Notes: generated by a model from the letters alone, not told the origin. 64,000 nucleotides of DNA from Agarilytica rhodophyticola (GCF_002157225.2 NZ_CP020038.1:6814830-6878829); one strand, 5' to 3'. Positions 9,624 to 18,069 are shown, counted from the first letter of the stretch. A program made the numbers and translations.

Positions 9624-9641
9624 ACATACATTCGTGTATGT
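9624..9641. promoter_or_regulatory. AcrR-type operator between the RND operon and its TetR repressor
   Basis: A perfect inverted repeat ACATACA-TTCG-TGTATGT occupies the divergent promoter region. It closely resembles the known E. coli AcrR operator, which has the same ACATACA...TGTATGT half-sites. It is placed to let the TetR protein repress both the pump and itself. Site seen directly; the regulator pairing is inferred from position and similarity. Confidence 0.75.
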
Positions 9642-9704
9642 ATAATTACAAGCATTATATTAAAAAACTAACAAATAACCATCGAAGTGTTGGGTAATCA
9701 TCCT

Positions 9705-10352
9705 ATGGCACGAAAAACTAAAGAAGAGTCAGAAAAGACTTATCATTCACTTTTAGATGCAGCCACTACATTATTTGCCAGGCAAGGCGTAGCAAAGACA
9801 ACGCTTAATGAAATTGCAAAAAGTGCAGGTATGACTCGTGGTGCGGTTTACTGGCATTTCCCGAATAAAGATGCCGTTATCATGGCCTTGTGGAAGCGTG
9901 ATGCGGGTTCTGTTCACGACGAAGTTACGGCGACGTTCACTCACTTAAAGCCTGATAGCGCTCTCAAAGACTTCGAGACTCTTGTCAAAGATATGCTTAA
10001 AAAAGCCACCGATGATTTAAAGTTAACTCAGGCATTGAAGATCGTTACCAGTTCTATTGAATTTACTGAGGAAGCATCAGAGCTACAACTTTTCTTGATG
10101 CAGAGGAAAAACGAGCTTTATGATGCCATGAAAAAAGCAGTAGCCTTGCTTCAAGAATATCAAGCTATTACAACTAAACACAGCACCGATCTATTAGCAG
10201 CGAGCTTATGGTCTTACATTATAGGTATGGTGGATACTCATTTAGAAATGAGCAGCGAAAAGATCGATATTAAAAATCAGGCAGATGAATTAATTCAACT
10301 TTGGATTGATAGCGTTACGCCTAATACTGCACATCTAACTCAGAGGTGTTAG
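9705..10352 (+). CDS. TetR/AcrR family repressor of the divergent RND pump
   Basis: A 215-residue repressor. The start ARKTKEESEKTYHSLLDAA and the HTH (TTLNEIAKSAGMTRGAVYWHFPNKD, about res 33-57) are typical of AcrR/TtgR/MexZ regulators, followed by the C-terminal ligand-binding helical domain. An in-frame GTG at 9687 would add six residues, but ATG 9705 gives the standard family start. It is divergent from the pump and has a matching operator upstream, so it most likely releases the pump when a toxic ligand binds. Confidence 0.93.
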   Translation: MARKTKEESEKTYHSLLDAATTLFARQGVAKTTLNEIAKSAGMTRGAVYWHFPNKDAVIMALWKRDAGSVHDEVTATFTHLKPDSALKDFETLVKDMLKKATDDLKLTQALKIVTSSIEFTEEASELQLFLMQRKNELYDAMKKAVALLQEYQAITTKHSTDLLAASLWSYIIGMVDTHLEMSSEKIDIKNQADELIQLWIDSVTPNTAHLTQRC

Positions 10353-10355
10353 GTT

Positions 10356-10416
10356 TAGGGGCAGTGAGTAATGCCCCTATTAATATTTAGTAATTAATAT
10401 TAATTGCTAAATATTA
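10356..10416. terminator. Two hairpins between convergent genes
   Basis: An 8-bp GC-rich stem TAGGGGCA/TGCCCCTA (10356-10363 and 10372-10379, 8-base loop) follows the TetR stop. Directly after it lies a 36-base almost perfect inverted repeat (10381-10416) whose single mismatch would be a G-U pair in RNA. The second dyad overlaps the stop codon of the copper-chaperone gene on the other strand. Likely bidirectional transcription termination. Confidence 0.6.
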
Positions 10417-10869
10417 TTTGGTATTATCTTCTACATAAACAGAAACATCGACAGGTCCTGCCTTCTCGAAATTTAAAACAATCGAGAATTTATCGCCGTT
10501 TTCTAAACGCTTTGGTAAACCTTTTAACATAATATGCTTTTCCCCCGGAGCAAATACGATTTTTCCTCCAGCGGGTATAACGAGCCCTTCTGAGATTTTG
10601 CGCATCCCAAGAAGGCCATTTTTATTAGTCGTTTCGTGGATTTCTGCCACTTTAGCAATGTCTTTTTCAACAGATAAGGACACAAGCTTGTCATCTTTTT
10701 TTCCTTTGTTGTCAATAATTAAATACACTGCTGCTGGCACCGATGCTATTGCTGTTGGTGAAGCCCATGGATGATCAATATCAATTTTACCCGCAGAATA
10801 ATTATGACCATGCACTAATGCACTGACACATAAAAAAATTGCAACCGACATTACATTCAGATATTTCAT
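10414..10869 (-). CDS. Periplasmic copper chaperone PCu(A)C family protein
   Basis: A 151-residue protein with a signal peptide (cleavage near the A-L-V-H-G-H region, about res 20). It has the copper-binding arrangement of the PCu(A)C/DUF461 family: His78, Met89, then His112 and Met114 in EKHIML, very close to the canonical H-X10-M-X21-H-X-M spacing. Such proteins carry Cu(I) in the periplasm, for example to the CuA centre of cytochrome c oxidase or for copper storage. No Sco or oxidase gene is adjacent. An outer-membrane protein gene lies divergently upstream. Confidence 0.92.
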   Translation of the reverse strand: MKYLNVMSVAIFLCVSALVHGHNYSAGKIDIDHPWASPTAIASVPAAVYLIIDNKGKKDDKLVSLSVEKDIAKVAEIHETTNKNGLLGMRKISEGLVIPAGGKIVFAPGEKHIMLKGLPKRLENGDKFSIVLNFEKAGPVDVSVYVEDNTK

Positions 10870-11086
10870 GTTAAATATTTCTCACCTTCATATATTTAAT
10901 TAAATACTTGTACCAAGATTATTTGGTTAATATATTTTGAGCATTTCGGCTCGTCTACCCCACCATCCTTTAATCTATTTAGCTGCGACATTGTGTCACA
11001 CTTTTATTGGCAAAGAATCAGGTATAGTCCGGCTGGCATAAATAAAAACCTATTTTTTAATTATTATATTTATTTAGGATCATACC

Positions 11087-12154
11087 GTGAACTTAGTTCG
11101 TAAACATATTGGCATGTATATGCTCTTTGCTTTATCACCACTGGTCTGTGCTGACGGAGCAAAGCTTGCTGGTAATGCTATTGTACCCGATAGCCACGCA
11201 CCTATTGGCGTTATGGGGGATCATACACATAGTAAAGGTGAGTGGATGATTTCTTATCGTTTCATGTCGATGGATATGGAAGATAATCTGCGAGGAGATG
11301 ACTCTGTTTCACCAGAAGAAATTGTCAGCACAACCGCCAACCCTTTTGCCGGCCCGCCCAACCTTCGCGTTGTGCCGCTGCAAATGACAACCCAGATGCA
11401 TATGTTGGGGATGATGTATGCACCAAGCGACAAGTTAACACTGATGGCGATGTTAAATTACATCGACAAGGAAATGGATCACCTAACCTTTAGAGGGCCA
11501 TCAGGCACAGATCGGCTTGGCATATTCACTACCCAAACCTCCGGCATAGGGGACACTAAAATCGCTGCCTTGTGGAGCTTAGTTAATCATCATGATTATA
11601 AGTGGCATCTCAATATAGGCATGAGTCTGCCCACAGGCTCTATCGACGAGAGTGACGACGTATTAACGCCGATGAATACACGTCCGACATTGCGTACACC
11701 CTATGCTATGCAATTAGGATCCGGCACTTACGATTTTGAACCTGGCATCACGTATACTGGCAATGACTCTGGAAAAGTAGCTTGGGGAGCACAATACCGT
11801 GCCACAATTCGTCTCGGCGAGAACGATGAAGATTACACCTTGGGTGATATTCACAAGTTAAGTGGTTGGGGTAGTTATCGCTTTGCTGAATGGATAAGTG
11901 GCTCGCTAAGACTTACTTATCGCGATCAAGATAGTATCGATGGCCGTGACATTACAATTGCCGCACCTGTGCAAACAGCAAATCCCGATAATTATGGTGG
12001 TGAACGTATCGACTTGGGCATTGGCTTTAACCTAGCCGCTCAATCTGGGCACCGCGTCGGATTTGAATATGAAGTACCAATCCAACAAGATTTAAATGGC
12101 GTACAGATGGAAATGCAATCTATGTGGACTCTCGGTTACCAATACGCATTTTAA
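11087..12154 (+). CDS. Outer-membrane beta-barrel protein, MetA-pathway (phenol degradation) transporter-like
   Basis: A 355-residue protein with an N-terminal signal peptide (cleaved near the V-C-A-D-G region). The rest alternates hydrophobic and polar residues with many aromatic girdle residues, and it ends in -YQYAF, a typical C-terminal outer-membrane sorting signal. It is unusually rich in Met and His (for example M-T-T-Q-M-H-M-L-G-M-M), which together with the divergent copper chaperone suggests a metal-related role; that is inference. It resembles proteins annotated as PF13557-type transporters. The start is GTG 11087 after a weak TAGGA. Its end is 12 bases from the convergent DUF3047 gene. 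Confidence 0.75.
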   Translation: MNLVRKHIGMYMLFALSPLVCADGAKLAGNAIVPDSHAPIGVMGDHTHSKGEWMISYRFMSMDMEDNLRGDDSVSPEEIVSTTANPFAGPPNLRVVPLQMTTQMHMLGMMYAPSDKLTLMAMLNYIDKEMDHLTFRGPSGTDRLGIFTTQTSGIGDTKIAALWSLVNHHDYKWHLNIGMSLPTGSIDESDDVLTPMNTRPTLRTPYAMQLGSGTYDFEPGITYTGNDSGKVAWGAQYRATIRLGENDEDYTLGDIHKLSGWGSYRFAEWISGSLRLTYRDQDSIDGRDITIAAPVQTANPDNYGGERIDLGIGFNLAAQSGHRVGFEYEVPIQQDLNGVQMEMQSMWTLGYQYAF

Positions 12155-12166
12155 AATTATCACTGA

Positions 12167-12883
12167 TTACTTTGCAGAGAAGTAGATATCACCGTAATAG
12201 CTGGTGGTCTCTACTTTAGTATTATCGGTATCGGTCATAATGGCCAGACCGATAATACTTTTTATAAGCTCGCCAAAACGTTCCTCTAAATCAGCCATCA
12301 CATTACGCTTTTCCACTACCCACTGCCCGGCTTTCTGTGATCCGTTTTCCAGTGCTAGCATAATCACATCATCAGAATATGGGTTGTACCAATGGCTGTT
12401 GAAATCAGCGGTATTAGACCAAACATAAGTAAGCGAACGAGGCGTAAAGGAAAACCCTGAGCCAGGGAAAACTACATACAGTCTTACCGGATAATCATCT
12501 CCCGTTTTTGTTTTTTCATCATTACCATCAAAGGTGTCGGTAATTTTCCATCGCCAATTCAAGAAAGGTGTTTTTGTTAAGTCTACGTCTATTTGTTGAT
12601 ATAAAGCGGAGGCACTGTGCTTACTGTCGGCCCTTAAAACCCTGATACCGTTATCATCAACTAGTGTGTAGTGTGTTTTATTATTAAAAACACGCTCTTG
12701 CCACTCGGATAAATTGTTGTCTGAAAATGTCGCAATAGTGAGTGTGCTTTTATTAGTAGTACAAGCTGTAAGTAAAATGACCAAGGAGACAAAGGCATAG
12801 CGTAAATACTTTTTAAGGTATCTACGTAGATACTGCTCAGTGATTACCGGATGGAAGCCTTTTTTGATATTTAATCTATACAT
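12167..12883 (-). CDS. DUF3047 family lipoprotein
   Basis: A 238-residue protein with a late lipobox L-L-T-A-C (Cys41) after a basic 28-residue leader and a hydrophobic core. No alternative start codon exists between the ATG at 12883 and the lipobox, so the long leader seems real. The mature part (F.W.W.I then D.PVRLYVVFPG, LTYVWSN, and AIMTDTDNT at the end) matches DUF3047, a beta-sandwich family of unknown role thought to bind carbohydrate-like ligands. It follows the PD40 regulator by 46 bases on the same strand, so they probably share a transcript. A perfect 16-bp palindrome lies inside the leader coding region at 12818-12833. Confidence 0.85.
   Translation of the reverse strand: MYRLNIKKGFHPVITEQYLRRYLKKYLRYAFVSLVILLTACTTNKSTLTIATFSDNNLSEWQERVFNNKTHYTLVDDNGIRVLRADSKHSASALYQQIDVDLTKTPFLNWRWKITDTFDGNDEKTKTGDDYPVRLYVVFPGSGFSFTPRSLTYVWSNTADFNSHWYNPYSDDVIMLALENGSQKAGQWVVEKRNVMADLEERFGELIKSIIGLAIMTDTDNTKVETTSYYGDIYFSAK
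12818..12833. repeat. 16-bp perfect palindrome in the leader of the DUF3047 gene
   Basis: GTATCTACGTAGATAC reads identically on both strands. It falls within the first 25 codons of the lipoprotein gene, 50-65 bases after its start, so it could be an operator or an mRNA hairpin affecting early translation. No second copy was noticed in the window. Confidence 0.5.
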
Positions 12884-12929
12884 TTAACTATTGAGTTTCT
12901 TATAAATAAAAGCACTTGAGAAGTAGCTT

Positions 12930-15014
12930 CTAATGTGAGCGTCGCAGCATATCTATGTCGGCATCCGCATAACTTGTTCTAGCATATGTAAAGGTATTAG
13001 ATTTACTATCCACATGTATCCCGGAAAAATAAAGAAAGTTCGTCAGATTGTAAATTTTAGTGTCGTTTTCATCTGTTAAATTGAACTTATTAAGCACAGC
13101 GACACCGTGCGATGGGCGCTGAACATAGAAAACATTTTCCCCTAAGAATTGCCAGTTGTTCCAATCGACAGGCGCAAGGTTATGAATAATTTGCTGTTCT
13201 TGCTCTGGCGCTGAAAGCGCCACTTTCCAAATCCCTGGGGTGTTTCCTTTACTAACCAGTAAATAAGAGCCATCTTTCGACATTTGTGCGGTTTTTCCTC
13301 CCAAAGTTGTTATCTGCTTAGCATCTGGCTCATCGATTTTTCTGTACCAAATTTGCCATTCTCCCGAACGTTTGGATCCAAAATATAAGCCTTCACCGTC
13401 GCCAGACCACCGGGGTGCAAAAGCATCAGAGACATGAAAGTTTGTAATATTTTTATTGCGTTTAGTGTCGAATACTTGCACGCTAAAACTTCCCCTGAGG
13501 GGTACCATATAGGCTACATATCGACCATTGGGCGACCAGCGTGGGGCCATAACCCATGGGCCATTGTATTCACTTAACTTATAGTCCTGCCCGTTTTTAC
13601 GCAGCCAGAGTTCAGCACTATCTGTGCGATCAGAAACGTATATCAGTTGCTTATATTGATTGAAACTCGCATCCCAATTTACTCCCTTTGCGGCAACTAA
13701 CTCCTTTTCGTCGTTGCTAGTCAAGTCGACTTGTTTGACTGCAGACTCCTCGCGCCAACGTTCAAGTGCAATATCATCATTAACTCGACTTGCTATGGCA
13801 CTTGCCCCATTTAACCCCTCGGGGATGAGCTTCAAATTTTCTGTATCAAGATCGAATTCCCAAAGCTGGAAAGCACCCATCCTATTTGATGTGAACAACA
13901 AATGGTCCTCGTCCTGTCGCCAAGCTAGACCATGAATCTTAACTTTATCTTGAGTAATTCGACGCCATTGGTAGGGCACTTTCCCATCGCTGACAAAAAC
14001 ATCTTCGACGCCCAGTTCATAATGAACGCTGATGGCGATTTTTCCACCAGGCGATACGGCTAGATCGTCAATACCCGCAAAGGCCTCTGGGGTAACATCT
14101 TTGCGCATTTCGCTCTCCAAGGATAATGAAACCAATCGAGCAGTTTCTGACGGCTTATCTTTAGTCACCATGAGCAGGTTTTTACCATCGGGTAGCCATT
14201 GCAAGTCATAAACACCCGCTCTTCCGCATTGGCCAACGCTTGTTTGGCCTTCGCCGATAGCGAGGCCGCCAATGGTAGGCACTAAATGAATTTCACAGCC
14301 TTCAGAATTGAGGCTGGCAAAGGCGATATTTTTGCCATCGGGGGAAAAGGTTGGCTGATGATCATAGGATTGCTGTTGGCTAAGCTGTCGTATGCCATCA
14401 CCATCAACCTGCCTCACCATAACCGCCATTCCTTTGTCTTCATTACCTTCGCTATACACCAATAGGGAACCATCAGGACTAAACTCTGGATAGCGCTGCC
14501 ATTGCTCACTTACCACCAATACTTCTCGGCGGTAGGACGGCTCATCAGTTGGCCATATTGAGGAGAACGCGAATACTCCCAAGCCGATAACTAACACCAC
14601 CAATATGCTTTGAAAGATTTTAGAACGAGTTTCAGTATATTCTTTATTTTCTCTGTCAATTATAAGACGATAGCCGCTTTTAGCTACAGTTTCGATCTTT
14701 ATTGGCGCAACCAACTCATCGGCAAAGGCTTTTCGTAAACGCGATATGCAGCGGGTAATGGCATCATCAGTAACAGGCCGTCCCAGCCAAACAGTATCGA
14801 TAAGCTGTTCACGAGTAACTACCTCATTAGCGTATTGAGATAGCAAATACAGCACTTGAATTACCCTCGGTTCAAGTCGTATTTGATGCTTCCTGTAAAT
14901 AATAGTGTTCTCAGCCGCACGCAGCTCGCATGGCCCAATCATAATATGACGATCGTCTTCCTGCTTTGGGGCTGTATCTGCTTTTAAGGCTTTTTGTCCC
15001 ACTTTATACCTCAA
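12930..15014 (-). CDS. Membrane-anchored winged-helix regulator with PD40 beta-propeller sensor (CadC-like)
   Basis: A 694-residue one-component regulator. Residues about 28-120 are an OmpR/PhoB-type winged helix (VLYLLSQYANEVVTREQLIDTVW then RCISRLRKAF and GYRLI). A single transmembrane helix follows at about 134-152. The periplasmic remainder contains repeated PD40/TolB-like blades (FSPDGSLLVYSEG, FSPDGKNIAFAS, LPDGKNLLMVT, WSPNGRYVAYM, WSGDGEGLYFGS). The domain order matches CadC/ToxR-like regulators that bind DNA from the membrane; the propeller probably senses a periplasmic ligand or protein. It is divergent from the PDZ-hydrolase gene and upstream of the DUF3047 gene, both plausible targets. 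Confidence 0.92.
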   Translation of the reverse strand: MRYKVGQKALKADTAPKQEDDRHIMIGPCELRAAENTIIYRKHQIRLEPRVIQVLYLLSQYANEVVTREQLIDTVWLGRPVTDDAITRCISRLRKAFADELVAPIKIETVAKSGYRLIIDRENKEYTETRSKIFQSILVVLVIGLGVFAFSSIWPTDEPSYRREVLVVSEQWQRYPEFSPDGSLLVYSEGNEDKGMAVMVRQVDGDGIRQLSQQQSYDHQPTFSPDGKNIAFASLNSEGCEIHLVPTIGGLAIGEGQTSVGQCGRAGVYDLQWLPDGKNLLMVTKDKPSETARLVSLSLESEMRKDVTPEAFAGIDDLAVSPGGKIAISVHYELGVEDVFVSDGKVPYQWRRITQDKVKIHGLAWRQDEDHLLFTSNRMGAFQLWEFDLDTENLKLIPEGLNGASAIASRVNDDIALERWREESAVKQVDLTSNDEKELVAAKGVNWDASFNQYKQLIYVSDRTDSAELWLRKNGQDYKLSEYNGPWVMAPRWSPNGRYVAYMVPLRGSFSVQVFDTKRNKNITNFHVSDAFAPRWSGDGEGLYFGSKRSGEWQIWYRKIDEPDAKQITTLGGKTAQMSKDGSYLLVSKGNTPGIWKVALSAPEQEQQIIHNLAPVDWNNWQFLGENVFYVQRPSHGVAVLNKFNLTDENDTKIYNLTNFLYFSGIHVDSKSNTFTYARTSYADADIDMLRRSH

Positions 15015-15106
15015 TATCTTTCGTCATCAGCTAAAAATCGGCTTTTCATCGGTACGTTTTAGCGCCGTTTTCCTATGTTGAGCATCTACCTAACAACGAG
15101 AGAGTC

Positions 15107-16483
15107 ATGCTCATGCTTTCAATACCTCAAAAATACCGCTTACACATCTTTATTGTTCTGATAGTGACCTTCGCCCAGCTCAAAGTCTATGCATTATCGA
15201 AAATTGAAGGGGATTTGCCGCGCCGAGCTGATCTGGGCTTCCGTTTTTCTAGCGACGGGCACATCGTCGTCTCAAGACTTACTAAAGGTAGTCCAGCCGC
15301 TGCGGCAGACCTGCGGGAAAATGACATTATCACAAGCATTAATCAACACCCGATTAAGGATATTTTAGAAGCTTCTGGCAAACTTAGGCGAGTACTTGGA
15401 GGTGAGACGTTAGCACTTAAGATAAAGCGAGGGGACAAAACTCTCAAACTTAGCTTTACACCTGAAGCAAAATCTCTCGAACAAATACCGGGAATCGATA
15501 GCTACTACGGTGTGGTGGACATATCGAAATCAACACGACTACGAAGTATTGTTTCCGCGCCAAGTGGAAACGACAAACCTTTACCCGCCATATTCTTCGT
15601 GCAGTGGGTGTCCTGTGGTTCGTTGGAGTTTAATCCGCGCAGTAATCACGGACGTGTGATGTCAGATATTATCAAACAAACTAAACGCACATTTATCCGA
15701 GTTGATCGCACCACCAGTGGCGATAGCCAGGGGCCCTTGTGCCATCAACTGGACTACAACACTGAGATCGAACACTACTATAAAGCCTTTCTTAAACTCA
15801 AAAACCACCCTCTTGTCGACCCTAATAAAATCGTCATCTATGGCTCAAGTCTAGGGTCAACCGTGGCACCTCTTCTGGCAGAAAGACTATTAAAAAACGG
15901 CCACAAGGTAGCCGGCATCGCGGTACAGGGTGGCGGTGCTGTCAGCTACTTTGAAAGGATGCTAAATTTTGAGCGAAACTATCTGGAGCGAAAACTAAAT
16001 AGTGAAAATCTATTTGTCTCCGCAGCTGATATACAAGATGAATTTATACAGAGGAGCCTCTTTTATACCGAATACCTTATACACGGCCGTCACCCCGATA
16101 AGATAGCTAAAGACTCCAAAATCATGGCTAAGGTTAGGGGGAATATCTTAGGCCTAAATAAATACGAACATTATGGACGCCCTTTTTCATGGCACCAGCA
16201 AGCTGCTCAACATAATTTTTTACTCGCTTGGAAGAATAGCCCTGTTCCTGTGCTTGTTATATTCAACGAGTTCGATCAATACGAGCAGAGACATGGGCAC
16301 CGTATTATCGTTGACATGGTTAACCGTTGGCGTCCAGGCAGTGGCAGTTTTATTGAGCAAAAGGGCATTGGACATTCAAACTACCAATACGCTTCTACTG
16401 AAGATGCCTACAATTATAAAGGTGGTAAAGCCGTACCAGAAAAACTGGCTCAGCATATTATTTCGTGGTTGGGGAATCTTTAA
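15107..16483 (+). CDS. PDZ domain fused to alpha/beta hydrolase
   Basis: A 458-residue exported protein. A hydrophobic N-terminal segment (res 11-30, probably a cleaved signal or anchor) is followed by a PDZ domain (about res 40-117, with G-S-P-A-A-A-A-D-L-R-E-N-D-I-I). An alpha/beta-hydrolase domain then has the nucleophile elbow GSSLGS (res 246-251, Ser248) and a late GIGHSNY with the likely catalytic His. Esterase or peptidase activity is expected; the substrate is unknown. It is transcribed divergently from the PD40 regulator (92 bases between starts), which may control it. The hairpin-plus-T-run at 16555-16576 ends the transcript. Confidence 0.85.
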   Translation: MLMLSIPQKYRLHIFIVLIVTFAQLKVYALSKIEGDLPRRADLGFRFSSDGHIVVSRLTKGSPAAAADLRENDIITSINQHPIKDILEASGKLRRVLGGETLALKIKRGDKTLKLSFTPEAKSLEQIPGIDSYYGVVDISKSTRLRSIVSAPSGNDKPLPAIFFVQWVSCGSLEFNPRSNHGRVMSDIIKQTKRTFIRVDRTTSGDSQGPLCHQLDYNTEIEHYYKAFLKLKNHPLVDPNKIVIYGSSLGSTVAPLLAERLLKNGHKVAGIAVQGGGAVSYFERMLNFERNYLERKLNSENLFVSAADIQDEFIQRSLFYTEYLIHGRHPDKIAKDSKIMAKVRGNILGLNKYEHYGRPFSWHQQAAQHNFLLAWKNSPVPVLVIFNEFDQYEQRHGHRIIVDMVNRWRPGSGSFIEQKGIGHSNYQYASTEDAYNYKGGKAVPEKLAQHIISWLGNL

Positions 16484-16516
16484 TTTTTTATTTTCTTAAC
16501 AGTTTCCTACATATTT

Positions 16517-16576
16517 GAAGCCTATCTGCTTGCTAGGCTTCGCCTTTCAAATAGCCCTGTGTAACAGGGTATTTTT
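16517..16576 (+). terminator. Hairpin pair terminating the PDZ-hydrolase transcript
   Basis: GAAGCCTA (16517-16524) pairs with TAGGCTTC (16534-16541) around a 9-base loop. It is followed by CCCTGT-GTA-ACAGGG (16555-16569) and then a T-run, the classical shape of an intrinsic terminator. Confidence 0.65.
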
Positions 16577-16709
16577 CGTCATAGAAGATATTAAATTTTA
16601 TGGCGTCAAAATCTTCAAGCAGATTCTATACCCTTCGGTTTTCACAAAAATAATTATAACTATAGTGTCGTAATTAGCGGTTTTTCATTCAATTTTATTT
16701 AACAAAAAA

Positions 16710-16749
16710 TACTGTATATATATACAATTTTTAGTTTTTGATGTATAAT
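16710..16749 (+). promoter_or_regulatory. LexA-box-like site overlapping a sigma70-like promoter
   Basis: The 20 bases at 16710-16729 match the E. coli LexA consensus at all but two positions; one mismatch hits the outer right-hand CAG core (CAA here). A -35-like TATACA (16721-16726) lies inside the box, and a perfect -10 TATAAT (16744-16749) follows at 17-base spacing. The layout is that of an SOS-repressed promoter reading toward the HTH gene at 16981. Confidence 0.45.
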
Positions 16750-16980
16750 AACTTCATGTTAAGAAGCCAGTTTGATCCAGCCTTAAAACTACTCTGTAGC
16801 TATTTTTTTATTTAGAGAAGAGGAATATATATTCTAAAAATATAGGCATTTTTTATAATTTTTAATACTGTATTGCATGAAGTATTAAGTGTTTACTTTC
16901 CGTTTAAGCGGTAAAAACGTGCAACAGTTTATTTACTTTTATTTTGGTTCACCTCTAATATTTAACAAGGAGAAAAAGTA

Positions 16981-17172
16981 ATGACTGAAAAAACAATCGC
17001 AATTGTTGTTCCGGCTATGACAGTAGAAGAATATGCATGCCATGTAGGTGTTAATGCTAGTACTGTTCAGGCTTGGGTAGATAGAGGAAATTTACCGACA
17101 ATTAAAAAAAACGGGAAATGCCACCTTATTGACATTCCTAATCTTATTGCTCAATTCTCGCAAGAGTTATAG
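16981..17172 (+). CDS. Small helix-turn-helix (excisionase/MerR-like) DNA-binding protein
   Basis: A 63-residue protein with a strong AAGGAG ribosome-binding site. Residues 13-50 (MTVEEYACHVGVNASTVQAW then DRGNLPTI.K.G) form a helix-turn-helix of the excisionase/MerR class, followed by a short LIDIPNLIAQF tail. Similar small HTH proteins occur in filamentous-phage and prophage modules and as excision factors. No integrase, coat or replication gene is nearby, so a phage origin is unproven. The upstream promoter carries a LexA-like box, and a small unknown gene follows at 17238. Confidence 0.75.
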   Translation: MTEKTIAIVVPAMTVEEYACHVGVNASTVQAWVDRGNLPTIKKNGKCHLIDIPNLIAQFSQEL

Positions 17173-17237
17173 CAATAAATAAGTAAGTCTAAATAAAAAA
17201 TTGTTTTTATAAATTTATGTGGAATAGGCATTACTCT

Positions 17238-17420
17238 ATGAGTTCAAATATTGTTAGTGAATACGAGTCGGTTAATTGGTTAGATTTAGAAGTTATTGCA
17301 ACCAAAGCAATGAATTTAGGTTATAAATGTATGATAACCAAACTTGATAACGACCTTTTTAAAATTGATGTTATCGAAAATGAGAAAAGAAGAACATTTA
17401 AAAATAGTGGCTTAAACTAA
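17238..17420 (+). CDS. Small hypothetical protein downstream of the HTH gene
   Basis: A 60-residue protein (starting SSNIVSEYESVNWLDLEVIATKAMNLGYK) with a mixed helix/strand pattern and no recognised motif. A start seven codons upstream at 17217 is possible; ATG 17238 is preferred because AGG lies nine bases before it. It follows the HTH gene by 65 bases on the same strand and is followed by the terminator at 17479, so the pair probably forms one small transcription unit. Confidence 0.5.
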   Translation: MSSNIVSEYESVNWLDLEVIATKAMNLGYKCMITKLDNDLFKIDVIENEKRRTFKNSGLN

Positions 17421-17478
17421 ATTTAATAAATAAAAGCCGTATTTTAAAAATTTAAAAACCCACAGCTTCCCCCAAAGT

Positions 17479-17530
17479 CCCGGTAATTAAATTACTCTCT
17501 GCTTAAACTATTTTAATTACCGGGCATTTT
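17479..17530 (+). terminator. Intrinsic terminator with 13-bp stem
   Basis: CCCGGTAATTAAA (17479-17491) and its exact complement (17512-17524) pair around a 20-base loop and are followed by CATTTTTTAA. It closes the two-gene unit 16981-17420 and lies before the convergent gene at 17560. Confidence 0.7.
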
Positions 17531-17559
17531 TTAAAGAATGTTACTTAACTTCTTTAACT

Positions 17560-18042
17560 TTATTCTTCGCCTCTATTTTTTTTAGGGTATTGATAATACT
17601 CCGTGGTCTTATGCATTAGGTCTTGTTCTTTAGTAGATTTTGCTTGTACAAGCCCAGTTCTCGAGTGGTGTATTGGCTCCGCCACACCATCTGAATCTAG
17701 TATAGTCTCTATCATTTGTGGACGGCTCGCGTCTTTTCTATGAGGGCGATGCAACATATAGTAATTTTTGTCTGTTCTTGGACTTTCTCTTCCCACATTG
17801 TCCGGGTTTTCATGGCGTGTCGTTACTCGGCCACGTGTATAGCTATTGTGATAATAGGTCGTTGGATAACCTGTCTTAGTATTTGTTTGGCCGATAATAT
17901 TATGTGGTTGATATAAATTTTTCTCTGAGACGTGAGAATAATTTCTGCGTCCTCGTATCCTTGATTGATCCATCATACGCCGTCCTCGGCTTTTTGCAGA
18001 AGATCCATTAGGTGCATTTCTATGTGCAGCTTGTGCTGTCAC
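17560..18042 (-). CDS. Hypothetical Arg/His/Tyr-rich protein, distal part of a frame interrupted by TGA
   Basis: 160 codons from a GTG at 18042. The translation is low-complexity and rich in Arg, His, Asn, Tyr and Ser with no hydrophobic core (for example R-G-R-R-M-M-D-Q-S-R-I-R-G-R-R-N-Y). The reading frame is open without a break back to the upstream ORF at 18070-18258 except for one TGA at 18070-18072, so the two ORFs are most likely halves of a single ~231-residue gene. No family recognised. Its composition resembles disordered secreted proteins. Confidence 0.45.
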   Translation of the reverse strand: MTAQAAHRNAPNGSSAKSRGRRMMDQSRIRGRRNYSHVSEKNLYQPHNIIGQTNTKTGYPTTYYHNSYTRGRVTTRHENPDNVGRESPRTDKNYYMLHRPHRKDASRPQMIETILDSDGVAEPIHHSRTGLVQAKSTKEQDLMHKTTEYYQYPKKNRGEE

Positions 18043-18069
18043 TTCATCGATTAAAAAGCCTTGACGATC

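Larger units (their letters stand above)
16484..16980. other. AT-rich intergenic region with terminators and an SOS-box-like promoter
   Basis: The first part holds two hairpins following the hydrolase gene (16517-16541 and 16555-16576). The rest is strongly AT-rich, with the LexA-like box and sigma70-like promoter at 16710-16749 and about 230 bases of leader before the HTH gene. A 19-codon ORF (16756-16815) lacks a ribosome-binding site and is not called. Confidence 0.5.

Noticed and set aside
10985..11010. CRP-like site upstream of the outer-membrane protein gene
   Set aside because: The half-sites TGCGA and TCACA are separated by seven bases instead of six and one is imperfect.
16756..16815. 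19-codon ORF downstream of the LexA-like promoter
   Set aside because: No ribosome-binding site and not hydrophobic enough to resemble SOS toxin peptides.
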